Assembly (NCBI RefSeq): GCF_900115505.1
Contig: NZ_FOWQ01000005.1
Span: 62,001 to 126,000, forward strand
Source: Geodermatophilus dictyosporus
GTDB taxonomy: Bacteria > Actinomycetota > Actinomycetes > Mycobacteriales > Geodermatophilaceae
Length of the DNA stretch: 64,000 nt
Direction: 5' to 3'
Shown here: piece after piece, positions 1 through 11,851 of the stretch
Layout: every line of letters begins with the position of its first letter
Position numbering within the stretch: the first letter of the stretch is position 1
The notes under the pieces: generated by a model
What the model was told of the DNA's origin: nothing
The model's database searches: none
What the model saw: only the letters and a program-made list of their open reading frames with translations
Made by a program: the position numbers and the translations under genes

Positions 1-708
1 GTCGTCGCGCAGCCGGGCGGCCCTCTCGTACTCCATGGCCTCGGCGGCCTCGGCCATCTCCCGCTCGAGGCGCCGGACCATGAGGTCGGTGCGGCCGGCC
101 ATGAAGTCGCAGAAGTCGTCGACGATCGCGCGGTGCTCCTCGGCGCTGACCCGGCCCACGCAGGGGGCGGCGCACTTGCCGATGTAGCCGAGCAGGCACG
201 GCCGGCCGATCTGCCCGGCGCGCTTGAAGACGCCGGTGGAGCAGGTGCGGGCGGGGAAGACGCGGGTGAGCGTGTCGAGCGTCTCGCGGATGGCCCAGGC
301 GTGCGCGTAGGGGCCGAAGTAGCGGACGCCCTTCTTCTTCGGCCCCCGCATCACCTGCAGCCGCGGGTACTCCTCGTTGAGCGTCACGGCGAGGCTCGGG
401 TAGCTCTTGTCGTCGCGGTAGCGGACGTTGAACCGCGGGTCGAACTCCTTGATCCAGTTGTACTCGAGCTGGAGCGCCTCGACCTCGGTGCCGACGACGG
501 TCCACTCGACGCCGGCCGCCGTCGTCACCATCTGGCGGGTGCGCGGGTGCAGGCCGGCGACGTCGGCGAAGTAGCTGTTCAGCCGCTGCCGGAGGCTCTT
601 GGCCTTGCCGACGTAGATGACCCGGCCGTTGGGGTCGCGGAACTTGTAGACCCCGGGCGACTCCGGGATGCTGCCGACCGCGGGGCGGTACGTCGACGGG
701 TCGGGCAT
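1..708 (-). CDS. uvrC: UvrC, excinuclease ABC subunit C (5' part only)
   Basis: The first 236 codons of UvrC, running off the left edge of the window. UvrC makes both incisions around a DNA lesion after UvrA/UvrB damage recognition. The N-terminal GIY-YIG nuclease domain is visible (GVYKF about residue 19, [14 protein letters not shown] about residues 30-43). Next come the Cys-containing stretch [13 protein letters not shown] and the start of the UvrB-binding UVR motif ([11 protein letters not shown]) at the edge. The ATG at 708 is preceded by CTGGGAG at good spacing. The rest of the protein (RNase H-like endonuclease and helix-hairpin-helix domains) lies outside the window. uvrA and uvrB are both in this window, on the same strand but not adjacent. 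Confidence 0.96.
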   Translation of the reverse strand, partial: MPDPSTYRPAVGSIPESPGVYKFRDPNGRVIYVGKAKSLRQRLNSYFADVAGLHPRTRQMVTTAAGVEWTVVGTEVEALQLEYNWIKEFDPRFNVRYRDDKSYPSLAVTLNEEYPRLQVMRGPKKKGVRYFGPYAHAWAIRETLDTLTRVFPARTCSTGVFKRAGQIGRPCLLGYIGKCAAPCVGRVSAEEHRAIVDDFCDFMAGRTDLMVRRLEREMAEAAEAMEYERAARLRDD

Positions 709-766
709 GGCTCCCAGGTTAGGTCGGGCGGACGACACCGGTGTGGTTCGCCCCCCGCGGCGCCGC

Positions 767-1678
767 TCACGCGGACAGCCGGCCCTCCAGCCAGGCCACC
801 AGATCGGCGGTCACCTCGTCGCGGTTGGTCTCGTTGAACACCTCGTGCCGGGCATCGGGGTACACGTGCAGCTCCACCGGCAGGCCCCGGTCGCGCAGCA
901 GGTCGGCCAGCGCGGTCACGTGCTCGGCCTCCTCACCACCGACCGGGTCGCGGGAGCCGCAGAGCACCAGCACGGGCAGGCCGGCGGGCAACCGGTCCAG
1001 GCTCCCCGGCGAGGCCGACCGGGCGACGAGGGCGAACATGCCGGCGCCGTAGCCGTACGTGGGCGGGACGTCGTCGCCGCAGAGCGGGTCGGCGAGGTAG
1101 GCGTCGACCTCCGCCGGGTCGCGGGACAGCCAGTCGTAGGGGGTGCGCGCGGGCTCGAACGGCGCGTTGAACGCCCCGAGCACCGCCATCGCCTCCTCCC
1201 CCGACCCCGCGGCGACGGCGGCCTCCAGGTCGGGCACGGCCGCGGCGAGGCCCGGCGCGGTGCCCAGCGGCCCGGACAGCACGAGGCCGGCCAGTCCGGC
1301 GCCGTCCCGGGCCGCGGAGGCGAGCGCGACCGCCGAGCCGAGCGAGTGGCCGAGCAGGAACCGCGGGACGCCGGGGTGGTCGGCGGCCAGCCGCTCGCCC
1401 AGGTCGCGGACGTCGTCGAGGACGGCGTCGCTGCCAGCCCCGTCCCCGAACCGGCCGGGCCCCGTCGACTCGGCGGTGCGCCCGTGCCCGCGCTGGTCGA
1501 GCGCGCCGACGGCGATCCCGCGGGCGGTCAGCGCGGCGGCCAGCCGGCCGTAGCGGCCGGCGTGCTCCGACAGCCCGTGCACCACCTGCAGGACGGCCCG
1601 TACCTCGCCGTCGGGCGTCCAGCGGCGCTCGGCGAGCCGGGCGCCGTCGACAGCGGTGGTGGAGGTGGGGTCGGTCAT
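767..1678 (-). CDS. alpha/beta hydrolase, monoacylglycerol lipase-like
   Basis: 303-residue alpha/beta hydrolase of the serine aminopeptidase S33 / monoacylglycerol lipase type. The nucleophile elbow GHSLGS puts the catalytic serine near residue 112. The acid is probably the Asp in CGSRDPVGG and the histidine that in DARHEVFNE. The conserved N-terminal stretch [12 protein letters not shown] and DQRGHG are typical of bacterial monoglyceride lipases. There is no signal peptide, so it is probably cytoplasmic. It lies about 60 bp upstream of uvrC on the same strand and may be read through into it, but nothing links the functions. The family is certain; the substrate is inferred. Confidence 0.88.
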   Translation of the reverse strand: MTDPTSTTAVDGARLAERRWTPDGEVRAVLQVVHGLSEHAGRYGRLAAALTARGIAVGALDQRGHGRTAESTGPGRFGDGAGSDAVLDDVRDLGERLAADHPGVPRFLLGHSLGSAVALASAARDGAGLAGLVLSGPLGTAPGLAAAVPDLEAAVAAGSGEEAMAVLGAFNAPFEPARTPYDWLSRDPAEVDAYLADPLCGDDVPPTYGYGAGMFALVARSASPGSLDRLPAGLPVLVLCGSRDPVGGEEAEHVTALADLLRDRGLPVELHVYPDARHEVFNETNRDEVTADLVAWLEGRLSA

Positions 1679-1752
1679 GGGGCTGGCCTCCTCGGACGTC
1701 GTCGTCGGAGGTCACCCTGCCGTGCGGCGGGGCCGGCCGCACGGCCGGCCGG

Positions 1753-2040
1753 TCAGCCGGCGGGACGGGACCGGTGCACCCCGGTCGGGCCGGGGAGGTG
1801 CACCGCGGCGACGGCGCGCTGCCCCAGACGGACACCGCGCGCGCCGAGCGCGAGCGCCGCGACCGCACCCACGCCCCCGGCCAGGAACGCCACGGCACCC
1901 GGGACGGCGTCGCCGGTGACGGCGAGCACCGAGACGGTCACCAGGGCGAGCAGCACGAGGGTCGACCGGACGCCGCCGCCGGAGGGCGGCTTGCCGCAGT
2001 GGGACAGGTCGGGGTCGCAGTCGGGCGTGAGCGCGCTCAT
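1753..2040 (-). CDS. small two-helix membrane protein, unknown function
   Basis: A 95-residue protein that I do not recognise. The N-terminal 25 residues are hydrophilic with two Cys (PDCDPDLSHCG). Two hydrophobic stretches follow (about residues 26-45 and 47-68) and then an Arg-containing tail, so it is probably a small inner-membrane protein. I chose the ATG at 2040 because GGAGGAG lies at good spacing; an in-frame ATG five codons upstream has no such site. It is transcribed towards the hydrolase gene and is divergent from the CopC-like gene. No function is suggested by the context. Confidence 0.6.
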   Translation of the reverse strand: MSALTPDCDPDLSHCGKPPSGGGVRSTLVLLALVTVSVLAVTGDAVPGAVAFLAGGVGAVAALALGARGVRLGQRAVAAVHLPGPTGVHRSRPAG

Positions 2041-2227
2041 CGGCGTCTCCTCCATCGCAGGACCCGTCACGCCGACACGCGGCGTGACGTCCGTCACACG
2101 GGACGATACGGGGCCTGGTCGGTTCCGCTCAAGTGCCCGCCCGGGCGACCGGCCGGCGCGGACGGCCGGGAACCAGGACGGCGTCCCGGACGACCAGGAC
2201 GCGACACCCGCTCCCCCTGGAGGTCCC

Positions 2228-2863
2228 GTGCCACCGGCCGCCCGCCGCTCCGCCCTCGCGCGCCTGTCCGCCGTCGTCGTGCTGGCCCTCGGGCTGGTGC
2301 TCGCCGCCCCGGCGACGGCCTCGGCGCACACCGGCCTGCGCGCCACCGAGCCCGCGGCCGACAGCACCGTGACGACCACCCCCCAGGCGGTCACCCTGAC
2401 CTTCACCGCGAGCGTGCTCGGTGGCGACGTCACGGTGACCGGGCCCGACGGCACGCCCGTCGGCGCCGGCGCGGTGGCGCACGACGGCGCGGTGCTCACC
2501 GCACCCGTCGTCCTGACCGCGGCGGGCCGGCACACGGTCACCTGGTCGGCGGTCGCCGCCGACGGTCACCCCCTGGACGGCACGTTCACGTTCGAGCACG
2601 CGCCGGCCACGCCGATGTCCACCACGCCGCTGCCGACCTCGCCGTCGCCGACGACGGCTTCGCCGACCCCGCCGTCGCCGACCACGGCCGTGCCCACCCC
2701 GTCGCCGGCTCCGGAGTCACCCGCGGACCCCGGCACGGACCCGGCCTCCGCGTCCTCGGACGCCGACGGCCTGCCGGGCTGGGTGCTGCCCGGCGTGGGC
2801 GCGGTGGTGCTGCTCGCCGTCGCCGCACTCACCGTCCGCGGACGGCGACGCCGGCGCGGCTGA
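2228..2863 (+). CDS. CopC-like copper-binding protein with C-terminal membrane anchor
   Basis: 211 residues, starting at GTG with GGAGG five bases upstream. A signal peptide ends at ATASA, so the mature protein begins with His. A mature N-terminal histidine is the hallmark Cu(II) ligand of CopC/YobA proteins. The CopC beta-sandwich covers about residues 34-130 and carries the second conserved His motif ADGHPLDG. A Pro/Thr/Ser-rich linker follows, then one transmembrane helix (GWVLPGVGAVVLLAVAAL) and an Arg-rich tail. It lacks the Met-rich loop and a CopD domain, and no copD neighbour is present. It probably binds copper outside the membrane. The GTG start gives the correct signal peptide; longer upstream frames are artefacts of high GC. 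Confidence 0.85.
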   Translation: MPPAARRSALARLSAVVVLALGLVLAAPATASAHTGLRATEPAADSTVTTTPQAVTLTFTASVLGGDVTVTGPDGTPVGAGAVAHDGAVLTAPVVLTAAGRHTVTWSAVAADGHPLDGTFTFEHAPATPMSTTPLPTSPSPTTASPTPPSPTTAVPTPSPAPESPADPGTDPASASSDADGLPGWVLPGVGAVVLLAVAALTVRGRRRRRG

Positions 2864-2875
2864 CCCGGGACGCAC

Positions 2876-2911
2876 GACGGCGCCGGCCCGGGACCCGGGA
2901 CCGGCGCCGTC
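2876..2911. terminator. hairpin between convergent copC-like gene and uvrA
   Basis: The arms GACGGCGCCGG (2876-2886) and CCGGCGCCGTC (2901-2911) are perfectly complementary around a 14-base loop. The hairpin sits between two convergent genes, so it can terminate both. There is no T-tract, as is usual in actinobacteria. Confidence 0.6.
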
Positions 2912-2919
2912 GACGGAGG

Positions 2920-5817
<2,898 letters not shown>

Positions 5818-5956
5818 TGTGATCCCTGTCGTTCAGCCGGGCCGGCCGGTCTCGCCGGGCCCTGCGGGGTGGTGTCGAGATGTCGATGGGGGCAACGCCG
5901 TCACCGCCCGGGTGCAATCCGTGACGAGTACGACGTTGGACCTGCTGCGGGCGTGC

Positions 5957-7399
5957 TCAGGCGGGAGCCGGGGCCGGCGCTCCGGCAGGAGCTCCGGCGC
6001 CGCCGCCGGCGGGGTCGAAGACCGGCGCGTGGCGGCGCCAGGGCTGCCGTCGCTCCAGCTCCCCGGCGAGCCAGAGTAGTCGCGTCTCGCTGCCCGGGGG
6101 GCCGACCAGCTGGACCGCCAGCGGCGACCCCTCGGCGCGCGTGCCGACCGGCACGACGACCGCCGGCACGCCGGCCAGGTTCCACGCCGGCGCCCACGCC
6201 GCCCAGCGGCTCGCGGCGCCGGCGTTCACCAGGAACCCGCGCTCGTGCCACGGCCGCGCCGGCAGCGGCGGGCCGTTGGTGATCGGCGAGAGCAGCACGT
6301 CGAGGTCGGAGTCGGCGAAGAAGGCCGCCGTCCGCTCGCGGAACCGCTCGGCGGTCGCGGGCCGGACCAGGCCGGCCCGGCGGGCGAGCCGGCCCAGCCG
6401 CGCGTGCGTGCGGCTGCGCGGCAGCAGCGCCGACCGGTCGACGCCCAGGGCCGCCGCGTCGTCCTCCGCGCCGGCGAACCAGCGGGCGAGCCCGCCGAGC
6501 GCGGCGCCCGGCGGGACCACCGGGTCGCGCTCGACGACGGCGTGCCCGGCCTCGCGCAGCAGCCGCGCCGTCCGCTCGACCGCGCCGCGGGCCGGCCCGT
6601 CGGGTCGCACGCCGAGCAGCGGCGAGCGCCGAGCCACGGCGATCCGCAGCGGCCGGCCCGGGTCCGCGGGCGGCACCGGGGGCTCCCCGGCCAGGACGGC
6701 GGTGCCCAGCACGACGTCGGTGACGGTCGTGGCCAGCACGCCGTTGACGACCATGCCCGACCAGTCGTCGGCGCCGACCCCGGCGGGCAGCACACCGCGG
6801 CCGGGCTTGAGCGTCACCAGGCCGCACGCGGCGGCCGGCAGGCGCAGCGAGCCCAGCCCGTCGTTGCCCTGCGCCAGGGGGACGACGCCGGCCGCGACCG
6901 CGGCGGCGCTCCCGCCGGAGCTCCCGCCCGGTGACAGCGCGGTGTCCCACGGGTTGCGGGTGACCGTGCCCGGGCCGTCCGTCGTGGGGTAGAGGCCCAG
7001 CTCGGGCATCCGGGTGATGCCGACGACGACCGCGCCGGCGGCCCGCAGCCGGGCGACGACCGGGTGGTCGGCCGCGGCGGGCCGCGCCCCGGTCACCGCG
7101 CCGCCGTCGGTGGCGGTCTCCCCGGCCACGGCGACGTTGTCCTTGACCGCGACCGGGACGCCGGCCAGCGGCAGCGACGCCCGGTCGGGGTGCGCGTCGA
7201 CCGCGGCCGCCTCGGCCAGGGCCGCCTCCCCGCGGACCACGCGGAACGCGCCGATCCGCGGCTCGACGTCGGCGAGGTGGGCCAGGTGCGCGCGGACGAC
7301 GGCGACGGCGGAGAGCTCCCCCGCGCGGACCCGGGCGGCGAGCTCGGTGGCGGGCAGTCCGACGACCCGGGCGCCGCCGGGAGCTCCGCTAGCGTCCAT
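5957..7399 (-). CDS. amidase signature family hydrolase
   Basis: 480-residue amidase-signature enzyme. The Ser-cisSer-Lys triad is present: Lys86 in PVAVKDN, the cis-Ser in the GGSSGGSA loop (about residue 160), and the nucleophile Ser in DGLGSLRLP (about residue 184). The usual GGGS before the nucleophile is GLGS here, a small deviation. The substrate cannot be read from sequence; relatives hydrolyse diverse amides. It starts at ATG 7399, seven bases after a TACGGT -10-like hexamer, so the mRNA may be almost leaderless. It is divergent from the MBL-fold gene with only 48 bp between the two starts. The C-terminal tail is Ala/Pro-rich. Confidence 0.9.
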   Translation of the reverse strand: MDASGAPGGARVVGLPATELAARVRAGELSAVAVVRAHLAHLADVEPRIGAFRVVRGEAALAEAAAVDAHPDRASLPLAGVPVAVKDNVAVAGETATDGGAVTGARPAAADHPVVARLRAAGAVVVGITRMPELGLYPTTDGPGTVTRNPWDTALSPGGSSGGSAAAVAAGVVPLAQGNDGLGSLRLPAAACGLVTLKPGRGVLPAGVGADDWSGMVVNGVLATTVTDVVLGTAVLAGEPPVPPADPGRPLRIAVARRSPLLGVRPDGPARGAVERTARLLREAGHAVVERDPVVPPGAALGGLARWFAGAEDDAAALGVDRSALLPRSRTHARLGRLARRAGLVRPATAERFRERTAAFFADSDLDVLLSPITNGPPLPARPWHERGFLVNAGAASRWAAWAPAWNLAGVPAVVVPVGTRAEGSPLAVQLVGPPGSETRLLWLAGELERRQPWRRHAPVFDPAGGGAGAPAGAPAPAPA

Positions 7400-7447
7400 G
7401 CGGGCGACCGTAACCGCGGTGGCCGACAGTTCTCGAACGGAGGTCCG

Positions 7448-8104
7448 ATGAGCTACACCGGGGACGTCGAGGTGGGTGGCCCGGCCGACGTGCGGGAGCT
7501 GCCCGGGCTGACGATCGGCAAGGTCGCGGTCAGCGAGATGGCCAACAACGCCTACCTGCTGCGCGACACCGCCACCGGCCAGGCGCTGCTGGTCGACGCC
7601 GCGGCCGAGCCCGACAGGTTGCGCGCGTTCGTCGGCGACACCGACCTGCGCACCGTCGTCACCACGCACGGGCACTGGGACCACCACCGGGCACTGCCCG
7701 ACGTCGTCGCGGCCACCGGCGCGCGCACCGTCGCGCACGCCGCCGACGCCGGCGACCTGCCCGTGCCGGTGCACCGCACCGTCGCCCACGGCGACACCGT
7801 GGAGGTCGGCGAGCAGGTGCTCGAGGTGGTGCACCTGCGCGGGCACACGCCGGGCAGCATCGCGCTGGTCTGGCGCGGCCCGGGCGACGCCGGCACGCAC
7901 GTGTTCACCGGCGACAGCCTCTTCCCCGGCGGCGTCGGGAAGACCTGGTCGCCGGAGGACTTCGCCAGCCTGCTCGCCGACGTCGAGGAGCGGCTGTTCG
8001 GCGCGCTGCCCGACGACACCTGGGTCTACCCGGGCCACGGGAAGGACACGACGCTGGGCGCCGAGCGCCCCTCGCTGCCGGAGTGGCACGCCCGGGGCTG
8101 GTAG
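7448..8104 (+). CDS. MBL-fold metallo-hydrolase (glyoxalase II-like)
   Basis: 218 residues of the metallo-beta-lactamase fold, with all metal-binding motifs: THGHWDHH, HLRGHTPGS, TGDSLFPGG and YPGHG. This layout is typical of the hydroxyacylglutathione-hydrolase-like group; in actinobacteria the substrate is probably a thioester, but that is inference. ATG 7448 has GGAGG six bases upstream. The gene is divergent from the amidase and ends 19 bp before the convergent SnoaL-like gene. Confidence 0.9.
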   Translation: MSYTGDVEVGGPADVRELPGLTIGKVAVSEMANNAYLLRDTATGQALLVDAAAEPDRLRAFVGDTDLRTVVTTHGHWDHHRALPDVVAATGARTVAHAADAGDLPVPVHRTVAHGDTVEVGEQVLEVVHLRGHTPGSIALVWRGPGDAGTHVFTGDSLFPGGVGKTWSPEDFASLLADVEERLFGALPDDTWVYPGHGKDTTLGAERPSLPEWHARGW

Positions 8105-8123
8105 CGCGGCGCCCGGCCACCGG

Positions 8124-8552
8124 TCAGGCGCCCGGGAGGTGACCGAGCTGGCCGAGCACCGTCACGTTGTCCCACGTGATCCAGAGCTCGGCGATCCTCC
8201 CGTCGGCGACGCGCAGGACGCCCGCGACGTCGAACCGGGCCCTCCTGCCCGACGGCGGGAACGGTCCCAGCTGCCCGGTCTGGGTGCCCTCGTACGTGGC
8301 CCAGATCGCGGCCATGTCCCCGTCGACGAGGATGTGCCGGAACGTCTGGACGTTGTCGGGGAACGCAGCGGCGTCCTGTCGCAGGAAGTCGGTGAACTGC
8401 TCCCGGCTGGTGATCCGCAGGTCCGGGGTCGCCTGGCAGTGCCGGACGAAGTCCGGGGTCAGGACGTCGTCGAGCGCATCGAGCCGGCGGGCGTTCATCG
8501 CCTCCTCGAGCCGACGGACGAGGGTCCTGACCTGCTCGCCGCTACCGGACAT
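8124..8552 (-). CDS. SnoaL-like ester cyclase-family protein
   Basis: 142-residue NTF2-fold protein of the SnoaL-like / ester cyclase family. The typical N-terminal helix (EEAMNARRLDALDDVLTPDFV) and the C-terminal strand pattern (GVLRVADGRIAELWITWD) support the fold. Such small proteins act as cyclases, hydrolases or binding proteins, so no specific activity is assigned. GGAGGAGG precedes the ATG. It follows the SDR gene on the same strand after a 188-bp gap in which I see no further feature. Confidence 0.75.
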   Translation of the reverse strand: MSGSGEQVRTLVRRLEEAMNARRLDALDDVLTPDFVRHCQATPDLRITSREQFTDFLRQDAAAFPDNVQTFRHILVDGDMAAIWATYEGTQTGQLGPFPPSGRRARFDVAGVLRVADGRIAELWITWDNVTVLGQLGHLPGA

Positions 8553-8740
8553 CGTGGACCTCCTCCGGCGACGGGGCCCGGCGGTGTCTGACTACTCCCG
8601 TCCGGCGGGGGAAGCCGGCCGACGGCGCTCCGGATCTGCGGGTCCCGGCTCCGGCTCGGCGCGCCGGAGCCCCGGAGGACGGCCGCCGCGACGGGCTGTC
8701 ACCCGGGAGTCCCTCGCCGGGCCCCGGGCCGCCCGGACGG

Positions 8741-9493
8741 TCAGAGCTGGATGCCGCGGGTGAGCGCGCCGTCGACGACGAGGTTGGTGCCGGTCGTGAA
8801 GCTCGACACCGGGCTGGACAGGAAGACCACGGCGCGGGCCATCTCCTCCGCCGTCCCCATGCGGCCGGTCGGGTTGAGCGCCAGCGAGTCGGCGAACAGC
8901 TCCGGGTTCCCGTGCTCGATGCCCTGCCAGAAGCCGCCCTCGAAGTAGGTGTTCCCCGGCGAGACGACGTTGGCGCGCACCCCGCGGCCGGCCAGCTGGA
9001 ACGCCAGGCCGGAGACGTAGCCGACGATCGCGGTCTTCATCGTCCCGTACGGGCCGGCGGCGAAGTCGGCCTCGCGCCCGGAGACGCTGGAGACGGCGAC
9101 GATCGAGCCGTTCCCGCCGGCCTCCAGGTGCGGCAGCGCGGCGGTGGCCAGCCGGACGGTGTGCATGAGGTCGACCTCGAAGGAGGCGTACCAGTTCTCC
9201 TCCCCCGGGCCCGCCGCCAGCGCGCTCACGTTGGCCACCACGGCGTCCAGCCCGCCGAGCCGCCCGGCGGCGGCCTCGACCCAGCCGGTCAGCGCCGGCC
9301 CGTCCCGGACGTCGAGCTGCACGCCGGTCGCCCGGCCGCCGACCGCCTCCTCCGTCGCCTCGATCTCGGCGGCGTCGCGGGCGCAGAACTCCACGACGGC
9401 GCCCTCGTCGACGAAGGTCTCCACGACGGCGCGGCCGATGCCGCGGGTGCCGCCGGTGACGAGCACGCGGGAGCCGGTGAGCTGCAGGTCCAT
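8741..9493 (-). CDS. short-chain dehydrogenase/reductase (SDR)
   Basis: 250-residue classical SDR. The cofactor motif TGGTRGIG lies at residues 13-20 and the catalytic set is Ser135/136, Tyr149 and Lys153 (YGTMK). The second cofactor region reads NVS instead of NAG/NNAG (residues 88-90), a variation seen in some SDRs. C-terminal VDGALTRGIQL is typical. It lies 22 bp downstream of the formamidase-like gene, so both are probably in one transcript. Substrate unknown. Confidence 0.88.
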   Translation of the reverse strand: MDLQLTGSRVLVTGGTRGIGRAVVETFVDEGAVVEFCARDAAEIEATEEAVGGRATGVQLDVRDGPALTGWVEAAAGRLGGLDAVVANVSALAAGPGEENWYASFEVDLMHTVRLATAALPHLEAGGNGSIVAVSSVSGREADFAAGPYGTMKTAIVGYVSGLAFQLAGRGVRANVVSPGNTYFEGGFWQGIEHGNPELFADSLALNPTGRMGTAEEMARAVVFLSSPVSSFTTGTNLVVDGALTRGIQL

Positions 9494-9515
9494 GCGGGGT
9501 CCTCTCGGAGGTGGG

Positions 9516-10517
9516 TCAGCGCAGGGTGGCCGCGCGGCGGCGGAGGTCGTCGTGCAGCCCGCCGTAGGCGGTCGCCCGGGGCAGGAGCGACTTGCGGGCC
9601 TTCACCACGGTGCTGTAGTTCGCGTCGACCACGTTGGCGATCGGCACCTCGGTGATCTGCGACAGCAGCTGGTAGGCGTCCATCGGGTGCAGCCCGTAGA
9701 GCTCGCCGAACCACCGCACCAGCTCGACCTGGCCGATCCGCCACGCGTCCTCCAGCGGCCGGCTCGAGCCGACGGTCATCCAGTGCGTGTCGTCCTCGAT
9801 CCGGGGCCACAGCGGCGCGCCGCCCTTGATGAGCTCGACGACCAGGGTCGTGGTCATCGCGCCCTCGACGGCGGTGCCGCAGGCCTCGCCCTCGCCCTGC
9901 CGGTAGTGCCCGTCGCCGACGGAGAACAGCGCGCCCTCGACGTTGACGCCGAGGAAGCAGGTGGCGCCGGGCCGCATCTGCGGGGTGTCCATGTTGCCGC
10001 CGAACCGCTCGGGCACCAGCGAGCTGCGCACCTCGCCGCCGGGCGGGGCGACGCCGACGGTGCCCAGCATCGGCTCGACGGGCAGCGCGATCTCCAGGTC
10101 GGTGTGCCGGGCCGCGAACGTCACCGTGTTCCGGGCGCGGTCGAGCTCGTAGATCCACGTGGTGTCCGGTAGCGGCTCCTGCAGCGTGGCCACCCGGTCG
10201 GTGCTGGTGAGCCCGCCGAAGAACGGGATCGCCGCCGACGCGCCCCAGTCCCGCGCCGGCTCCATCGCGACGAGGTGCAGCGCCAGGGTGTCCCCCGGCT
10301 CGGCGCCCTCCACGAAGAAGGGGCCGGTCTGCGGGTTCACGAAGCGCAGGTCGACCTTCTCGGAGGAGAGGTCGGTGGGCTTCTGCAGCGCGCCGCAGAA
10401 CGCGTCGTCGGACCAGACCCGCAGCGCCGTGCCGGGCCTGATCCGCATCAGCGGGGCGACGCCCCCGAAGGTGAACGCGTACTGCTCGAACGTGGGAACG
10501 ACCTCGACGACGTCCAT
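9516..10517 (-). CDS. acetamidase/formamidase family protein
   Basis: 333-residue member of the FmdA/AmdA family, which hydrolyse short-chain amides to ammonia and the carboxylic acid. Family motifs are visible: GPFFVEGAEPGDTLALH near residues 65-81, a Gly-rich GGNMDTPQM segment, and GVNVEGALFSVGDGHYRQG, which contains the conserved Asp/His pair. It is preceded by its own promoter-like element and follows the FMN-dependent dehydrogenase by 45 bp. The biological amide is not known. Confidence 0.87.
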   Translation of the reverse strand: MDVVEVVPTFEQYAFTFGGVAPLMRIRPGTALRVWSDDAFCGALQKPTDLSSEKVDLRFVNPQTGPFFVEGAEPGDTLALHLVAMEPARDWGASAAIPFFGGLTSTDRVATLQEPLPDTTWIYELDRARNTVTFAARHTDLEIALPVEPMLGTVGVAPPGGEVRSSLVPERFGGNMDTPQMRPGATCFLGVNVEGALFSVGDGHYRQGEGEACGTAVEGAMTTTLVVELIKGGAPLWPRIEDDTHWMTVGSSRPLEDAWRIGQVELVRWFGELYGLHPMDAYQLLSQITEVPIANVVDANYSTVVKARKSLLPRATAYGGLHDDLRRRAATLR

Positions 10518-10523
10518 CGCCGC

Positions 10524-10553
10524 ACCCTAGGAACCCGCAGGTGGGTGCGGCAA
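10524..10553 (-). promoter_or_regulatory. promoter with leaderless start for the formamidase gene
   Basis: On the minus strand TTGCCG (10553-10548) is followed after 18 bases by TAGGGT (10529-10524). The ATG comes six bases later, at 10517. This spacing places the transcription start at or next to the A of ATG, so the mRNA is probably leaderless, which is common in actinobacteria. Confidence 0.5.
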
Positions 10554-10562
10554 CCGGCGGGC

Positions 10563-11777
10563 TCAGGCGCGCAGGCGCACCCGGTCCGGCGTCAGCTCGG
10601 CGATCGACGTCACGCCGAGCAGCTGCAGCGTCCGGGTGACCTCCCGGGCCAGGATGTCGGCGGCCCGCTGCACCCCGCGCTCGCCCCCGGCCATGAGCCC
10701 GTAGAGGTAGGCGCGGCCCACCAGGCAGCCGCGGGCCCCGAGGGCGACGCTGGCCACCACGTCGGCGCCGTCCAGGATCCCGCCGTCGAGGTAGACCTCG
10801 GCGCGGTCGCCGACCGCCCGCACCACCGCGGGCAGCTCCTCCAGGGGCGTGGGTGCCCGGTCCAGCTGGCGGCCGCCGTGGTTGGAGACGACCACCGCGT
10901 CCGCCCCGGCGTCCACGACCGCCCGCGCGTCCTCCGCCGTCTGCACGCCCTTGACCACCAGCGCACCCGCCCACGTCGCCCGGAGCGCACGGACGTCGGC
11001 CAGCGTCGCGGCCGGCTCGAACACGCGGTCGGCGAGCTCGGCGACCGTGCCGCCCCACGAGCGCAGCGAGGCGAACTGGAGCGGCTCGGTGGTGAGCAGG
11101 TCGATCCACCAGCGGGGGTGGACGGCGGCGTTGGCGACGGTCCGGGCGGTCAGCGCCGGCGGGATGGTGAAGCCGTTGCGGACGTCGCGCAGCCGCGGCC
11201 CGGCCACCGGCGTGTCGACGGTGAGGACCAGCGCCTCGTACCCGGCCGCGGCGGCCCGCTCGACGAGCGCGGCACTCGCCTCGCGGTCGCGCCAGAGGTA
11301 CAGCTGGAACCAGCGGCGCACGCCGGGCGCGGCGGCCGCCAGCTCCTCGATCGTCGTGGTCCCCATGGTCGACAGGGCGTGCGGGATGCCGACCCGCTCG
11401 GCCACCCGGCCCACCGCCGTCTCGCCCTCGGCGTGCATGAGCCGGGTGAAGCCGGTCGGCGCGAACGCCAGCGGCAGGGCCGACGGGCGGCCCAGCAGCA
11501 CGGTCGAGGGGTCGACGGCGGAGACGTCGCGCAGCACGCTGGGGCGGAACTCGACCCGCTGGAACGCCTCGCGGGAGCGCCGCAGGCTGATCTCCGCTCC
11601 GGCGGCGCCGTCGGTGTAGTCGAAGACGGCCCGCGGCGCCCGGCGGCGGGCGAGCTCGCGCAGGTCGCCGATGTCGGCGGCGCCGGCCAGCCGGCGGTCG
11701 GTGGCGTCGCCGGCGCGAGGGCGCGGGCGGGCCAGCTCCCTCAGCTCGGACCAGCGGGGCAGCCGGCGCTCCACCAC
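10563..11777 (-). CDS. FMN-dependent alpha-hydroxy acid dehydrogenase (LldD-like)
   Basis: 404 residues with a TIM barrel of the L-lactate dehydrogenase / glycolate oxidase family, which oxidises L-2-hydroxy acids with FMN. The active-site signature SNHGGRQLD contains the catalytic His and substrate Arg. FMN-binding features include FAPTGFTRLMH, the Lys in ALVVKGVQ, and YLDGGILDGADVV. I take the GTG at 11777 as start because GGAGGGG lies just upstream; an ATG 57 bases further upstream has no such site. It heads a same-strand group with the formamidase-like and SDR genes. The true substrate (lactate or another hydroxy acid) is open. Confidence 0.88.
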   Translation of the reverse strand: MVERRLPRWSELRELARPRPRAGDATDRRLAGAADIGDLRELARRRAPRAVFDYTDGAAGAEISLRRSREAFQRVEFRPSVLRDVSAVDPSTVLLGRPSALPLAFAPTGFTRLMHAEGETAVGRVAERVGIPHALSTMGTTTIEELAAAAPGVRRWFQLYLWRDREASAALVERAAAAGYEALVLTVDTPVAGPRLRDVRNGFTIPPALTARTVANAAVHPRWWIDLLTTEPLQFASLRSWGGTVAELADRVFEPAATLADVRALRATWAGALVVKGVQTAEDARAVVDAGADAVVVSNHGGRQLDRAPTPLEELPAVVRAVGDRAEVYLDGGILDGADVVASVALGARGCLVGRAYLYGLMAGGERGVQRAADILAREVTRTLQLLGVTSIAELTPDRVRLRA

Positions 11778-11851
11778 GGGGACCCCCTCCGTCGTCGTCC
11801 GGTCACCCTGCCAGGACGGCGGCGGGCAGCGCACCCGGGCCGGTCAGCGGC

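Noticed and set aside
5818-5956. SOS box or damage promoter upstream of uvrA
   Set aside because: No GAAC-N4-GTTC type palindrome and no RecA-NDp match was found in the gap.
8553-8740. 188-bp gap between SDR and SnoaL-like genes searched for a small gene or RNA
   Set aside because: No start with ribosome-binding site, no hairpin and no conserved RNA pattern was seen.
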